Positions 45,096 through 54,070 are shown, counted from the first letter of the stretch. The stretch is DNA of 64,000 bases from Sphingobium sp. EP60837 (GCF_001658005.1 NZ_CP015989.1:1-64000); one strand, 5' to 3'. The notes: generated from the letters alone by a model not told the origin. A program made the numbers and translations.

Positions 45096-45872
45096 ATGCT
45101 CGAACCCCTGCAATATGTGCTGGGCTTGCTGTCCGGTTCGCTGGTCGGCTTCTCGCTGGGACTGGTCGGGGGGGGCGGTTCGATCCTGGCCGTGCCGCTG
45201 ATGGTCTATCTGGTCGGCGTTTCCAGCCCGCACGTCGCCATCGGCACGTCGGCGCTGGCAGTTGCGGTCAACGCTGCAACGGGACTGGCCAGCCATGCAC
45301 GGGAGCATACTGTCAAATGGCGCTGCGGCGGGATGTATGCTGCGGCAGGCATCCTTGGGGCGCTGGGCGGTTCGACGGTCGGCAAGGCGTTCGACGGGCA
45401 GAAACTGCTGTTCCTGTTCGCTCTCGTAATGATCGTGGTCGGGCTACTGATGCTGCGCGGGCGCAAGGCGCTCGGCATACCGGGCGCCCAATGCAATCGT
45501 GAGAATGCGCCCAAGGTGCTGGGCTATGGCCTGGGCACCGGTATCTTCTCGGGCTTTTTCGGCATCGGTGGCGGTTTCCTGATCGTCCCTGGCCTCGTCG
45601 CATCGACCAGCATGCCAATCATCAACGCGGTCGGAACCAGTCTGGTCGCGGTGACGGCATTCGGCCTGACGACAGCTGCCAACTATGCATTTTCCGGGCT
45701 GATCGACTGGGCGCTGGCTGGCGTATTCATCACTGGCGGCATCGCTGGCGGTTTCATTGGCACAATCGTCGCCAAGCGGCTGTCTGGCACCGGGACGTTG
45801 ACAACGGTGTTCGCGGTGCTGATCTTCGTCGTCGCGGCTTATATGCTCTGGAAGAGCGCGGCGGCCCTGTGA
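45096..45872 (+). CDS. TauE/SafE-family sulfite exporter
   Basis: A 258-residue membrane protein with seven to eight hydrophobic segments and the two TauE repeats (GFSLGLVGGGGSILAVPLMVY and GFFGIGGGFLIVPGLVAST). Exports sulfite or related anions produced by persulfide oxidation. ATG at 45096; the GTG at 45087, overlapping the SQR stop, is an alternative start. Its stop overlaps a 52-residue HTH gene. Confidence 0.88.
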   Translation: MLEPLQYVLGLLSGSLVGFSLGLVGGGGSILAVPLMVYLVGVSSPHVAIGTSALAVAVNAATGLASHAREHTVKWRCGGMYAAAGILGALGGSTVGKAFDGQKLLFLFALVMIVVGLLMLRGRKALGIPGAQCNRENAPKVLGYGLGTGIFSGFFGIGGGFLIVPGLVASTSMPIINAVGTSLVAVTAFGLTTAANYAFSGLIDWALAGVFITGGIAGGFIGTIVAKRLSGTGTLTTVFAVLIFVVAAYMLWKSAAAL

Positions 45873-46027
45873 CTGCGATCCCCGATAAGGAACGTCGCTG
45901 TCAGGCGATCGCCGCGCTGATCGCATCAGGGCAAGGCGTTTGCGCTAGTTGCCGACAAATTGGTATATCCGAAAAGACATTTAATCGCTGGCGGCGCGCA
46001 CAGCGCGCAGCCTTACCGGAAGACTAA
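45869..46027 (+). CDS. 52-residue helix-turn-helix protein
   Basis: GTG start overlapping the TauE stop. The product (TAIPDKERRCQAIAALIASG) includes a HTH-like stretch CRQIGISEKTFNRWRRAQRA similar to small IS3-type OrfA or homeodomain-like folds. Too short to be a transposase and placed in frame order within the operon, directly before cydA (2 bp gap). Perhaps a small regulator. Easily missed in annotation. Confidence 0.55.
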   Translation: MTAIPDKERRCQAIAALIASGQGVCASCRQIGISEKTFNRWRRAQRAALPED

Positions 46028-46029
46028 AG

Positions 46030-47433
46030 ATGTTCGACGGACTCGATGCCCTGCTGCTCGCCCGAATCCAGTTCGGGTTCACGGTCAGCTTCCACTTCAT
46101 CTTTCCGGCCTTTTCGATCGGCCTGGCCAGCTATCTGATGGTCCTGGAGGGACTGTGGCTGAAAACCGGGCGGGACATCTATCTCGACCTGTTTCGCTAC
46201 TGGGTGAAGATCTTTGCCATCGCTTTCGCCATGGGCGTCGTCTCGGGCATTGTCATGTCTTATCAGTTCGGCACCAACTGGTCTGTCTTCTCGACAAAGG
46301 CAGGCCCGGTGATCGGGCCGCTGATGGCCTATGAAGTGCTCACCGCCTTCTTCCTGGAGGCCGGCTTCCTGGGCGTCATGCTGTTCGGCATGTCCAAGGT
46401 GGGCAAAGGGCTGCATTTTGCCGCCACCTGCATGGTGGCATTGGGCACTTTCATCTCCGCCTTCTGGATCCTTTCGGTAAACAGCTGGATGCAGACGCCG
46501 ACCGGCTTCGAGATGGCACCCGATGGCCGTTTCCTGCCGGGAGAATCCTGGCTGGCGATCATCTTCAACCCCAGCTTCCCCTACCGGCTCGTCCATACGG
46601 TAATCGCCGCCTATCTCACCACTGCCTTTGTAGTTGGTGCGGTCGGCGCCTGGCATCTGCTGCGCGACCGCGCAAACCTGCATGCGAGAAAGATGTTCAG
46701 CATGGCAATGTGGATGGCAGCGATCGTCGCGCCGATCCAGATTTTCGCTGGCGACATGCACGGCCTCAACACGCTGGAGCACCAGCCCGCCAAGGTCATG
46801 GCCATGGAGGGGCATTATGAGAGCCACCCGGAAGGTGCGCCCCTGATCCTGTTCGGCATTCCCAACAGTGCGGAGAAGCGCATCGATTATGCCGTGGAGG
46901 TTCCCAAGGCTTCGTCGCTGATCCTGAAGCATGATCTGAACGCACCGCTCGCCGGCCTGGACACGATCCCCGATGACCGCGAACCTCCCGTGCCGGTCAT
47001 CTTCTGGTCGTTCCGCGTGATGGTCGGCATCGGCTTCGCCATGCTGGGCCTTGGTCTGTGGAGCTTGGTCGCGCGGATGCGCAAACGTCTTTACGACTGG
47101 TCGTGGCTGCATCGCGTCGCCGTGCTCATGGGGCCATCGGGCTTCGTGGCAGTGATCGCCGGGTGGATCACAACGGAGGTGGGGCGCCAACCCTATACCG
47201 TCTATGGCCACATGCTCACGGCCCAAAGCGCGTCGCCTCTCGCCGCGCCTGCGGTCGCTGCCTCGCTGATCGCGTTCGTCATCGTGTATTTCGCAGTCTT
47301 CGGTGCGGGCGCATGGTACATTTTGCATCTGATGCACAAGCCGGCCGGGCCGCATGAGCCCGAGCCTGAGCATGTGCCGGTACGCACTGCGGGTATTACG
47401 CCTGCGTCTGCCATCGCGACCGGGACGGAGTAA
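46030..47433 (+). CDS. cydA: Cytochrome bd quinol oxidase subunit I, cyanide-insensitive type
   Basis: A 467-residue membrane protein, the length of the short-Q-loop (CIO) type. Visible features are a heme-ligand histidine at residue 22 (FTVSFHFIFPAF), the quinol-binding region DMHGLNTLEHQPAK and the conserved GRQPYTVYGHMLT near residue 385. It oxidises quinol and reduces oxygen. The CIO type is resistant to cyanide and sulfide, which fits its place after sulfide:quinone oxidoreductase. Confidence 0.92.
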   Translation: MFDGLDALLLARIQFGFTVSFHFIFPAFSIGLASYLMVLEGLWLKTGRDIYLDLFRYWVKIFAIAFAMGVVSGIVMSYQFGTNWSVFSTKAGPVIGPLMAYEVLTAFFLEAGFLGVMLFGMSKVGKGLHFAATCMVALGTFISAFWILSVNSWMQTPTGFEMAPDGRFLPGESWLAIIFNPSFPYRLVHTVIAAYLTTAFVVGAVGAWHLLRDRANLHARKMFSMAMWMAAIVAPIQIFAGDMHGLNTLEHQPAKVMAMEGHYESHPEGAPLILFGIPNSAEKRIDYAVEVPKASSLILKHDLNAPLAGLDTIPDDREPPVPVIFWSFRVMVGIGFAMLGLGLWSLVARMRKRLYDWSWLHRVAVLMGPSGFVAVIAGWITTEVGRQPYTVYGHMLTAQSASPLAAPAVAASLIAFVIVYFAVFGAGAWYILHLMHKPAGPHEPEPEHVPVRTAGITPASAIATGTE

Positions 47434-47438
47434 ACAAG

Positions 47439-48446
47439 ATGGGTATCAACGTCGATTTGACGGTCGTCTGGGCTTTCATCATCGCCTTTGCCGTATTCAT
47501 GTACGTTGTCATGGACGGGTTCGATCTGGGCATCGGCATCCTGTTTCCGAGCTTCAAAGTGGGGGAGGAGCGCGATCAGGCGATGAATTCGATCGCGCCG
47601 GTGTGGGACGGCAACGAAACATGGCTGGTGCTGGGCGGCGGCGGGCTGTTTGCTGCTTTCCCGCTCGCCTATGGTGTCGTCCTGACTGCGACTTACCCAC
47701 TTATCATCGCGATGCTTTTGGGGCTCGTTTTTCGTGGCGTGGCGTTTGAATTCCGCTGGCGCGATCCGCGGCACCGTGCGTTATGGGACATCGCGTTCAG
47801 CCTGGGCTCGTTCATTGCCGCTTTGGCGCAGGGCGTGACGCTAGGCGCGATCCTCCAAGGCGTTCAGGTCGAAAACCAGGCCTATGCCGGTGGCTGGCTC
47901 GACTGGTTGACTCCGTTCAGCCTGTTGACCGGCGCTGGGGTGGTTATCGGCTACGCGCTGCTCGGTGCTGCCTGGCTGATCTGGAAAGTCGAAGGTAGCG
48001 CAGAAGCGCATGCCCGCCGGCTGGCGCTGTGGGCGGGGGCAGGCACGCTGGTCGCGATGGCGGCCGTCAGCGCCGCCACCCCGTTCCTGCAGTTCGAATA
48101 TTGGAAGCGCTGGTTCGACATGCCCGGAGTTCTGGCAACAGCGCAGGTGCCGCTGCTTACCGCGATCGTCGCTTTCCTGTTTTTCCACAAACTGCGCGGC
48201 GGGGCCACCGCTGCACCGTTCCTGCTCGCGCTGGCCCTGTTCGCGTTAGGGTTTGTAGGTCTTGGCATCAGCCTATTTCCTTACATCGTGCCCGACAGCA
48301 TCACCATATGGGATGCCGCCGCGCCCGAGCGGAGCCAGATATTCATGTTGGTAGGGACCGCGATCATCATGCCGGTCATCCTTGCCTATACTGGATGGGC
48401 CTATTGGGTCTTTCGTGGCAAAGTTGGCACGCACGGCTATCACTGA
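47439..48446 (+). CDS. cydB: Cytochrome bd quinol oxidase subunit II
   Basis: A 335-residue, eight to nine span membrane protein with the CydB signatures MDGFDLGIGILFP near the start and NGNET-type sequence (WDGNETWLVLGGGGLFAAFP) around residues 55-75. It forms the oxidase with CydA. The stop overlaps the next small gene (TGATG). Confidence 0.92.
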   Translation: MGINVDLTVVWAFIIAFAVFMYVVMDGFDLGIGILFPSFKVGEERDQAMNSIAPVWDGNETWLVLGGGGLFAAFPLAYGVVLTATYPLIIAMLLGLVFRGVAFEFRWRDPRHRALWDIAFSLGSFIAALAQGVTLGAILQGVQVENQAYAGGWLDWLTPFSLLTGAGVVIGYALLGAAWLIWKVEGSAEAHARRLALWAGAGTLVAMAAVSAATPFLQFEYWKRWFDMPGVLATAQVPLLTAIVAFLFFHKLRGGATAAPFLLALALFALGFVGLGISLFPYIVPDSITIWDAAAPERSQIFMLVGTAIIMPVILAYTGWAYWVFRGKVGTHGYH

Positions 48447-48559
48447 TGAAGTATACGCCCTTTTGGAAGCGGCTGGGATGGATGGCGCTGATCTGGACCG
48501 GGAGCGTTGTTGCGCTCGGTGCAGTATCGATGATTCTGCGCTTCTGGCTGAAGACCTGA
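48446..48559 (+). CDS. DUF2474 small bd-oxidase-associated protein
   Basis: A 37-residue single-span membrane peptide (MKYTPFWKRLGWMALIW, then GSVVALGAVSMILRFWLK). The WKRLGWM start and GSV(A/V)ALG segment fit DUF2474, a family found directly after CIO-type cydB and thought to be a third small subunit like CydX. It closes the operon. The 186 bp up to the IS30 end hold no clear gene. Confidence 0.78.
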   Translation: MKYTPFWKRLGWMALIWTGSVVALGAVSMILRFWLKT

Positions 48560-48779
48560 TTGCCAGCGTGACATCGACAGGCGTCAGTTTTCGCCATAAA
48601 GGTCGCGCTGCGAACGATCGATCTCGTCAGCATACCCAAAATCCGTCGATCTTCATCGACAACGGCGAGATCGTCGGCTTTCCTCACGTCGAATGATCTC
48701 TAACTTGCGGGAAGTGACATCCCTTAGTTGCGCTGCGCTTTCCATTTGAAGGGCGACTTCCTTGGCAAGCATAACACTT

Positions 48780-48813
48780 CAGCCAGGGTTGGGGCGAGCC
48801 CCAACCCTGGCTG
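48780..48813 (-). terminator. Hairpin at the 3' end of the IS30 transposase
   Basis: Perfect 15-bp stem (CAGCCAGGGTTGGGG with its complement) and a CGAG loop, 8 bp after the transposase stop. It protects the element from, or ends, transcription. Confidence 0.75.
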
Positions 48814-48820
48814 ACCAAAT

Positions 48821-49825
48821 TTACCCTGCCCGAAGGATGGCCATCTGCTCGCCCAGCACCTCCTGCGGCGTTCGATAATCGAGGCATTTGCGGGGCGTGT
48901 TATTGAGCCGGTCGACCAACTCCTGAAGCTCTTTGTCCGACACCAGCGCAATGTCCGTATCGAGCGGCAGAAAGCGCCGTATCCGGCCGTTGCTGTTTTC
49001 GACGCTGCCCTTTTGCCATGGCGCCGATGGCATACAAAAATAGCTGGTCATGCCGAGTTTCTCTCGCAGGGTTAGAAAGGCGGCAAATTCCTTGCCCCTG
49101 TCGAAAGTTATGCTTTGGCGAAGGGAAGGGGGCAGGGCCTTCAACTGCCTGTCCATACCCGCCATGACACCGGCCGAGTGACGGCTCGGATTGTGCGTCA
49201 GGATCGTAAATCGGCTACGCCGTTCGACCAGCGACGTCAGGTTCGCTTTGCCAAATTCCTGCCGGGAAGCCACCAGGTCGCCTTCCCAATGCCCAAAGCT
49301 GGTCTGGCGACCGATTTCCGCAGGCCGCGCCTTGATCGTGTTGGCCAGCGGGATATGAACGCCGCGCGGCTTGCGGGCATAGCGCGGACGTTGTGACCGG
49401 CGAGCGCGAGGCAGGAAACGCCACAATCCCTGGTCACGACCTTCGCCGCCATAGACATATTGATAGATCGTTTCGTGGCATATCGAAAGACCGGCCAGGC
49501 GATGCCGGCGAACATAACCAGCGATCTGTTCGGGTGACCAGGCCACTGTCAGACGATCCATGATATAGATGGCCAGTTCAGGATGGCGCGCAACTTTGGC
49601 GCCGCGCACACGGCGACCCATAGCCTTGGTCTGCGCGATCGTAGGGAAATAGCCGCGGAACAGCGGCTCCTCGTCGAGATGTCGGTTGCGTTTGATCTCG
49701 CGATAAAGCGTCGAGGGGTGGCGCCCCAGTTCCATCGCCGCCTCCTTTACGCTTCGCCCAGTCTGCACCAGTCGATATAATATTCGCCGCTCGTCCAATC
49801 CGAGTCGATGATATCTGCCCATCAT
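48821..49825 (-). CDS. IS30-family transposase
   Basis: A 334-residue DDE transposase. N-terminal HTH (RSVKEAAMELGRHPSTLYREIKRN), a second HTH near residue 105 and the IS30 catalytic core: FGHWEGDLV, ITFDRGKEFA and GSVENSNGRIRRFLP. Start at 49825, after an AAGGA site; the frame extends 13 codons upstream without support. Confidence 0.92.
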   Translation of the reverse strand: MMGRYHRLGLDERRILYRLVQTGRSVKEAAMELGRHPSTLYREIKRNRHLDEEPLFRGYFPTIAQTKAMGRRVRGAKVARHPELAIYIMDRLTVAWSPEQIAGYVRRHRLAGLSICHETIYQYVYGGEGRDQGLWRFLPRARRSQRPRYARKPRGVHIPLANTIKARPAEIGRQTSFGHWEGDLVASRQEFGKANLTSLVERRSRFTILTHNPSRHSAGVMAGMDRQLKALPPSLRQSITFDRGKEFAAFLTLREKLGMTSYFCMPSAPWQKGSVENSNGRIRRFLPLDTDIALVSDKELQELVDRLNNTPRKCLDYRTPQEVLGEQMAILRAG

Positions 49826-49950
49826 TCGCATTCCTTGAAAAGGGGAAACCCCATAGAAATCCAAGGAATTCGCACTTCAATCTAGAATCCGCCCCTCTAC
49901 AATCGATATGTTCCTGCCATTTAGAGAAGTCCCTATTTCCGCCATATAGA

Positions 49951-51569
49951 AATGTCACAGGGTGGGGAACAGCAGGGGCTGCGTGGAGCCATCGACACAG
50001 CGCAGCGCAGACCCTGCTGCTGCGCTGACCATGGTGTAGAGAACCCATGGACCCGCTGCCCTGCAGTGGGCCCGGTCATTTCCTCTGCACGAAGGCGAGC
50101 GTGCGGCGTTCGCGCAACGCCTCATCACTGAGCCTGGGACCGCGCTTGAGCTTCGAGCCGCCCAGTTTGCGACGGTCGATCTTTGGTGGCGGTTCTGGCT
50201 CGGGGAACAGATGCATGGGTTGGTCACGGCGGGCAGGGGCGTCATTGTTGCGTTTGCGATGATGCGGCATGATCGCTTGCATCTGCCGGGCCAGCAGCAA
50301 CGCTGCGTCCAGATGCTTGTTCTCGACAATGGCAGGCTGGTTCACCTGCCGCATCTTGTCGAACTGACGATAGGGCAGGACATGGCCCTCATGCTCGATC
50401 TCCAGTCGGCCGTCGGGATATTCACAGACCGTCACCCGCTTGCGCGCCAGCTTTTCGCTGACATCGTTCGGCTCCAGGATGAACATCGCCTTGTTGTAGT
50501 GCAGCGTCAGCGCCGCCGTCACGGTCCGCTGCTCACGCCAGACCATGATCGAGCGCAGATCGTCATGCGGTGCAAGCGGGCGGTGCAGATCGCGGGCATC
50601 GAAGGCGGGTCGGGCGAACCGCTCGTTGTGCCTGGCCATATAACTGTCGAGGAAAGCGTTAGCGTCCTCGATCGATGAAATGCCTTCCAGGCGCATCGCT
50701 TTCACCAGGCGATCTTGCAAGGTGGCATTGGCCCGTTCGACCCGGCCCTTGGCCTGCGGAGAGTTGGCGCAGATGATCTCGATGTTCAGTGCATCGAGTG
50801 CGCGGCCAAAATGCGTCATACCGTCTCCGCGCGCCGCACTGGCCTTGGCATTACGGAAAACACTGTGCTTGTCGGAATAGAACGCCACCGGCTTGCCGTG
50901 TCGCTCGATGTACGCGCGGGTCGCCTCCATATAGGCGAAGGTGCTCTCGCTCTCGACCATCCTGAGGTGCATCAGTTCGCTGGTCGCGTCGTCAATATAA
51001 ACCAGCAATGTGCATTGCGGGCCGCGGTCTTCGAACCACCAATGTTTTGAGCCGTCGATCTGGATCAGTTCGCCCCGACAATCCCGGCGGTAGCGCGGCT
51101 GATAGGGGCGAGGACGGCGAGCCTGACGATCCTTCCAAATTCCGGCCTCGATCATCATCTGCCGCAGCTTCTCACGCGAGATCCGGAGATCATGCCGCTC
51201 GGCCAAATACTCCGCAGCCAATGTAGGCCCAAAATCATAATAATGGGTCCGAACCAGTGCAACAATCTGATCTCTGATGGCATCATCCAAGCGCCGGTTG
51301 CTTGGTCGACCACGGCGGCGTGACAAAAGCCCGGATGATCCATCGTCAAGGTAACGCGTCAGCAGTCGATGGGCGTGGCGGCGGCTGACGCTCATCAGCC
51401 TTGCGGCCTCGGTGACGGTCATGCGACCTGAAACCACATGCATCAGCGTCTCGACCCGCGAAAGCTCCTCGGTACTCATACGCAACACCGCCATGCTCAA
51501 TACCTCCGAACAGCCGGAGGGCACGGTAGCCCAAGTGAGACATCTCTACTTTGCGCGACTGTGACATTT
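49951..51569. mobile_element. ISNCY-like insertion element
   Basis: About 1.6 kb. An 11-bp inverted repeat AAATGTCACAG at 49951-49961 and its complement at 51559-51569 mark the probable ends. Contains one long transposase. No target duplication was identified. Boundaries are tentative because the repeats are short. Confidence 0.6.
50076..51494 (-). CDS. ISNCY-family transposase
   Basis: A 472-residue transposase: N-terminal helix-turn-helix (MTVTEAARLMSVSRRHAHRLL), then an integrase core with IQIDGSKHWWFEDRG, FYSDKHSVFRNAKAS and the glutamate in GRVERANATLQDRLVK. The C-terminal part (ARKRVTVCEYPDGRLEIEHEG) is the conserved beta-barrel-like end. Start at MAVLRMSTEE (51494); an upstream frame extension of 10 codons lacks support. 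Confidence 0.88.
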   Translation of the reverse strand: MAVLRMSTEELSRVETLMHVVSGRMTVTEAARLMSVSRRHAHRLLTRYLDDGSSGLLSRRRGRPSNRRLDDAIRDQIVALVRTHYYDFGPTLAAEYLAERHDLRISREKLRQMMIEAGIWKDRQARRPRPYQPRYRRDCRGELIQIDGSKHWWFEDRGPQCTLLVYIDDATSELMHLRMVESESTFAYMEATRAYIERHGKPVAFYSDKHSVFRNAKASAARGDGMTHFGRALDALNIEIICANSPQAKGRVERANATLQDRLVKAMRLEGISSIEDANAFLDSYMARHNERFARPAFDARDLHRPLAPHDDLRSIMVWREQRTVTAALTLHYNKAMFILEPNDVSEKLARKRVTVCEYPDGRLEIEHEGHVLPYRQFDKMRQVNQPAIVENKHLDAALLLARQMQAIMPHHRKRNNDAPARRDQPMHLFPEPEPPPKIDRRKLGGSKLKRGPRLSDEALRERRTLAFVQRK

Positions 51570-51638
51570 GAACGTTGCTGCTACAATCGACCGGTTTGAT
51601 AATAACAGTTATGTTAAATTTTGCCAATTCTGGCGCGG

Positions 51639-52205
51639 TCAGAACGCCAGTTCTGCCTGTCTCGGAACGGCCCTTGGCTGTTCTTGTCGGCCGCGAATCA
51701 AGCCGCGCGCGCACCCTGCCAGAACATAGACGGCTTGGCGCTGCGCACCGCGATTGTGATGATCGACACAATAGCCCTGATAGTGCCGCTTGAGCAAGCC
51801 AGCGCGTACGAGTTCGGATACCGCCCGGCTGACATTCGTTTTGCCCGACGCCCGCACTTGCTCACGTATGGCGTCGTCAACGACCGCCGTGGCCTGATCG
51901 GCATCTGCCGGCAATGCGCCTGATATTTCCAAATCGCTGCGTATCCGCTCTTCCAGAGTAATGCGCCGGGGGTCCCGCTGCCCCATCGGGGTGAGCGCAT
52001 CGCAAAGCCAGTCGCGCAACGGAATGAGGCCGCCGCCCTTGGCTACCACCGGCCCGGCGCTGCCGTCTGAACGGGAAACTTGGGCAATCAGGTTGAGCAC
52101 CATGAAGGCATAGCGCGGCCGAGACGAGGACCGCGCAAGCATCTCCAACAAGGACGGCATATCCAGCTGCGGGCGGCCGTCGCCAATGATCGGAGCGTGC
52201 AACAT
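51639..52205 (-). CDS. Hypothetical protein with a winged-helix-like C-terminus
   Basis: A 188-residue protein (MLHAPIIGDGRPQLDMPSLL). It has a helical N-terminal half (RYAFMVLNLIAQVSRSDGSA) and a region SGKTNVSRAVSELVRAGLLKRH near residues 120-140 that looks like a winged-helix DNA-binding unit. No match to a known replication protein can be claimed. It is divergent from the first luxR, separated by 246 bp containing a 30-bp inverted repeat. Confidence 0.55.
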   Translation of the reverse strand: MLHAPIIGDGRPQLDMPSLLEMLARSSSRPRYAFMVLNLIAQVSRSDGSAGPVVAKGGGLIPLRDWLCDALTPMGQRDPRRITLEERIRSDLEISGALPADADQATAVVDDAIREQVRASGKTNVSRAVSELVRAGLLKRHYQGYCVDHHNRGAQRQAVYVLAGCARGLIRGRQEQPRAVPRQAELAF

Positions 52206-52280
52206 AACAGGATTGAATCAAGCACATATGGGGGGTGAAGTGAATCCCCTTTGGCCGCAGATTTCATCATTTTGTCGGCT

Positions 52281-52310
52281 GTGACACTTTGCCCGGAGGT
52301 AAAGTGTCAC
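52281..52310. promoter_or_regulatory. Inverted repeat in the luxR divergent region
   Basis: Perfect 10-bp arms GTGACACTTT and AAAGTGTCAC separated by 10 bp, between the divergent genes at 52205 and 52452. Likely an operator for one of them, or a remnant related to the ISNCY end (GTGACATTT). Confidence 0.45.
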
Positions 52311-52451
52311 GCGTGCCCTTTCATCATGGGACCGGGCAACTCCCGCCTAGGACGACATGTGCATTTGTTGCGGGGAGCTGCCAACAGGACGCGTCCGGTC
52401 TTGTTTTTCAATGGTTTCGCCGAAGGGTGACTGGACGAAACAGCAATCGAA

Positions 52452-53228
52452 ATGCGAATCGTTCGCACTATGAGCAATCTCGAAGATGCCGGCCGCTTGG
52501 GCGATATCACCGCATTTGAAGCCGAATGCCGCCAGGCGACCACGCTCGAACAACTCAAATCCTTGCTCGATGCGATTGTGCGCCAGTTCGGATTCCGCTG
52601 GTTCGCATTGGTGCACAATGTCGACCTGAAACGCACCACCCGCAAAGCCCTGCTGATAACCACCTATCCGGCGCGCTGGGTCGAGGAGGTAATAGACGCG
52701 CGCCTCCATCTTGACGATCCGGTCCACGTCGCCTGCGCCAAGACCGTCTCCGGGCTCACTTGGGATCATATCGGCGATTATATCTCGCCCAATGCTCGCC
52801 AGCGTTCGATCCTTGAACGGGGTCGCGCACATGGACTGGCATCTGGGTTCACCATGCCGATCAGGATGCACGACGAGCCCGACGCGATGTTCACCATAGC
52901 GCGCCAAGGCGATGACAAGATTTCAAGACCGGACCTTCTCTCTGCTCGATTGATTGGCACGGTCGCGTTCGACCAGGCCCGAACCCTTCTCGGTCCCGAT
53001 GAACTGGTAAACGTGCCGATAGCGCTCAGCCCACGCCAGATCGACTGCATTGATCTGGTGGCACAGGGCAAAAGCGACTGGGAAATTGGACAGATTCTGG
53101 GTCTAAGCCGCGACACTGTGCACGAATATGTCGAAGGTGCGCGCCGACGTTATGGCGTCCGCCGTCGGACCCAACTCGTGCTACGCGCTGTGCGCGACGG
53201 ACATCTCAATATTGAGGCTCTCGTGTAG
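52452..53228 (+). CDS. LuxR-family quorum-sensing regulator 1
   Basis: A 258-residue regulator with an N-terminal autoinducer-binding domain (YPARWVEEVIDARLHLDDPV near residues 77-97) and a C-terminal GerE-type helix-turn-helix (LSPRQIDCIDLVAQGKSDWEIGQIL and SRDTVHEYVEG). In the ligand pocket the invariant Trp is present, but the Tyr four residues later is Val. An internal methionine at 52470 is a possible start. Upstream of a second luxR and luxI, in the same direction. Confidence 0.88.
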   Translation: MRIVRTMSNLEDAGRLGDITAFEAECRQATTLEQLKSLLDAIVRQFGFRWFALVHNVDLKRTTRKALLITTYPARWVEEVIDARLHLDDPVHVACAKTVSGLTWDHIGDYISPNARQRSILERGRAHGLASGFTMPIRMHDEPDAMFTIARQGDDKISRPDLLSARLIGTVAFDQARTLLGPDELVNVPIALSPRQIDCIDLVAQGKSDWEIGQILGLSRDTVHEYVEGARRRYGVRRRTQLVLRAVRDGHLNIEALV

Positions 53229-53246
53229 CAAGTAGATCGGCGGCTT

Positions 53247-53993
53247 ATGATCACCTTCGCCGAAGTGCAGGCGTTCTGCACTGTGGCCCGCGCCGCTTCG
53301 ACACCTCACGCTCTCCTACAGGCTGTCGAAGAGATCACTGCAGCGATGGGTTTCCGGTATTTCGCGCTCGTGCATCACATCGACTTACTGAACCCTGGAA
53401 GCACAGTCGTTCGCCTTGTCAGGTATCCAAGAGATTGGGTTGATGCGTTCGAGGAGGGCCGACTGTACGCTGCTGACCCGATCCATCGTGCAAGCCATAC
53501 GACGACCATAGGTTTCGCCTGGTCGAAGGTTGAGGCCATGATCTCACTCCATCCGCGGGACCACGCGGTATTGGCAGCGGCTCGATCTGCGGGCCTTGGC
53601 GACGGATTCACGATCCCTGCGCATGTACCCGGCGAGGTCAACGGTTCCTGTTCCTTTGCCATGCGCGACGGCGAGGAACTCAATGAAGAGCAATTACCGC
53701 TCGTCCAGCTTGTCGGCAGCTTCGCGTTCGAAGCCGCCCGCAAGATAGCACGCGCCACGATCGACCCCATCGCGGCCGCGCCACAACTCACCGATCGTCA
53801 AATCGAATGCGTCGCGCTGGTCGCACGGGGTAAGACCGATTGGGAAATCGCCAAAATTCTCGGGGTCGGCACCGAAACTGTAACGCAGCATCTCAAAGAT
53901 GCTCGCGATCGCTACGGCGTAACCAAACGCACGATGCTCGCCATTCGCGCGCTTTTCGATGGCGCCATTAGCTTCACCGATATCCTGCGCTGA
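53247..53993 (+). CDS. LuxR-family quorum-sensing regulator 2
   Basis: A 248-residue paralogue of the preceding gene, 18 bp downstream. Autoinducer domain with YPRDWVDAFEEGRLYAADPI, where the Tyr of the ligand pocket is Phe, and DNA-binding domain LTDRQIECVALVARGKTDWEIAKIL with VTQHLKDARDRYG. It may respond to the signal made by LuxI, while its twin has diverged. Confidence 0.88.
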   Translation: MITFAEVQAFCTVARAASTPHALLQAVEEITAAMGFRYFALVHHIDLLNPGSTVVRLVRYPRDWVDAFEEGRLYAADPIHRASHTTTIGFAWSKVEAMISLHPRDHAVLAAARSAGLGDGFTIPAHVPGEVNGSCSFAMRDGEELNEEQLPLVQLVGSFAFEAARKIARATIDPIAAAPQLTDRQIECVALVARGKTDWEIAKILGVGTETVTQHLKDARDRYGVTKRTMLAIRALFDGAISFTDILR

Positions 53994-53999
53994 CCATCC

Positions 54000-54017
54000 A
54001 TCCCCAGTTCTGGGGAT
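54000..54017. promoter_or_regulatory. 18-bp TraR/LuxR-box-like dyad upstream of luxI
   Basis: ATCCCCAGTTCTGGGGAT is an 18-bp inverted repeat whose length and inner CAG-N2-CTG match the tra box ATGTGCAGATCTGCACAT. It lies 54 bp before the luxI start codon and directly after luxR 2, as expected for the site through which LuxR activates luxI. Confidence 0.65.
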
Positions 54018-54070
54018 AACGCAGATCATGACAAGCTGATCGAACGATCGCCTCACAAATGGAGGTGATC

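Larger units (their letters stand above)
48746..49880. mobile_element. IS30-family element
   Basis: About 1135 bp bounded by imperfect inverted repeats TTGAAGGGCGACTTCCTTGG (48746-48765) and its counterpart at 49861-49880. Encodes one transposase and a strong hairpin at its 3' end. It may have removed sequence downstream of the cyd operon. Confidence 0.8.

Noticed and set aside
46024..47373. 449-residue leftward frame opposite cydA
   Set aside because: A long antisense frame produced by GC-rich third positions of cydA; histidine/glutamine/arginine-rich and without any family pattern.
48382..48696. 104-residue frame across the end of cydB and the DUF2474 gene
   Set aside because: It overlaps two better-supported genes in another frame and shows no known domain.
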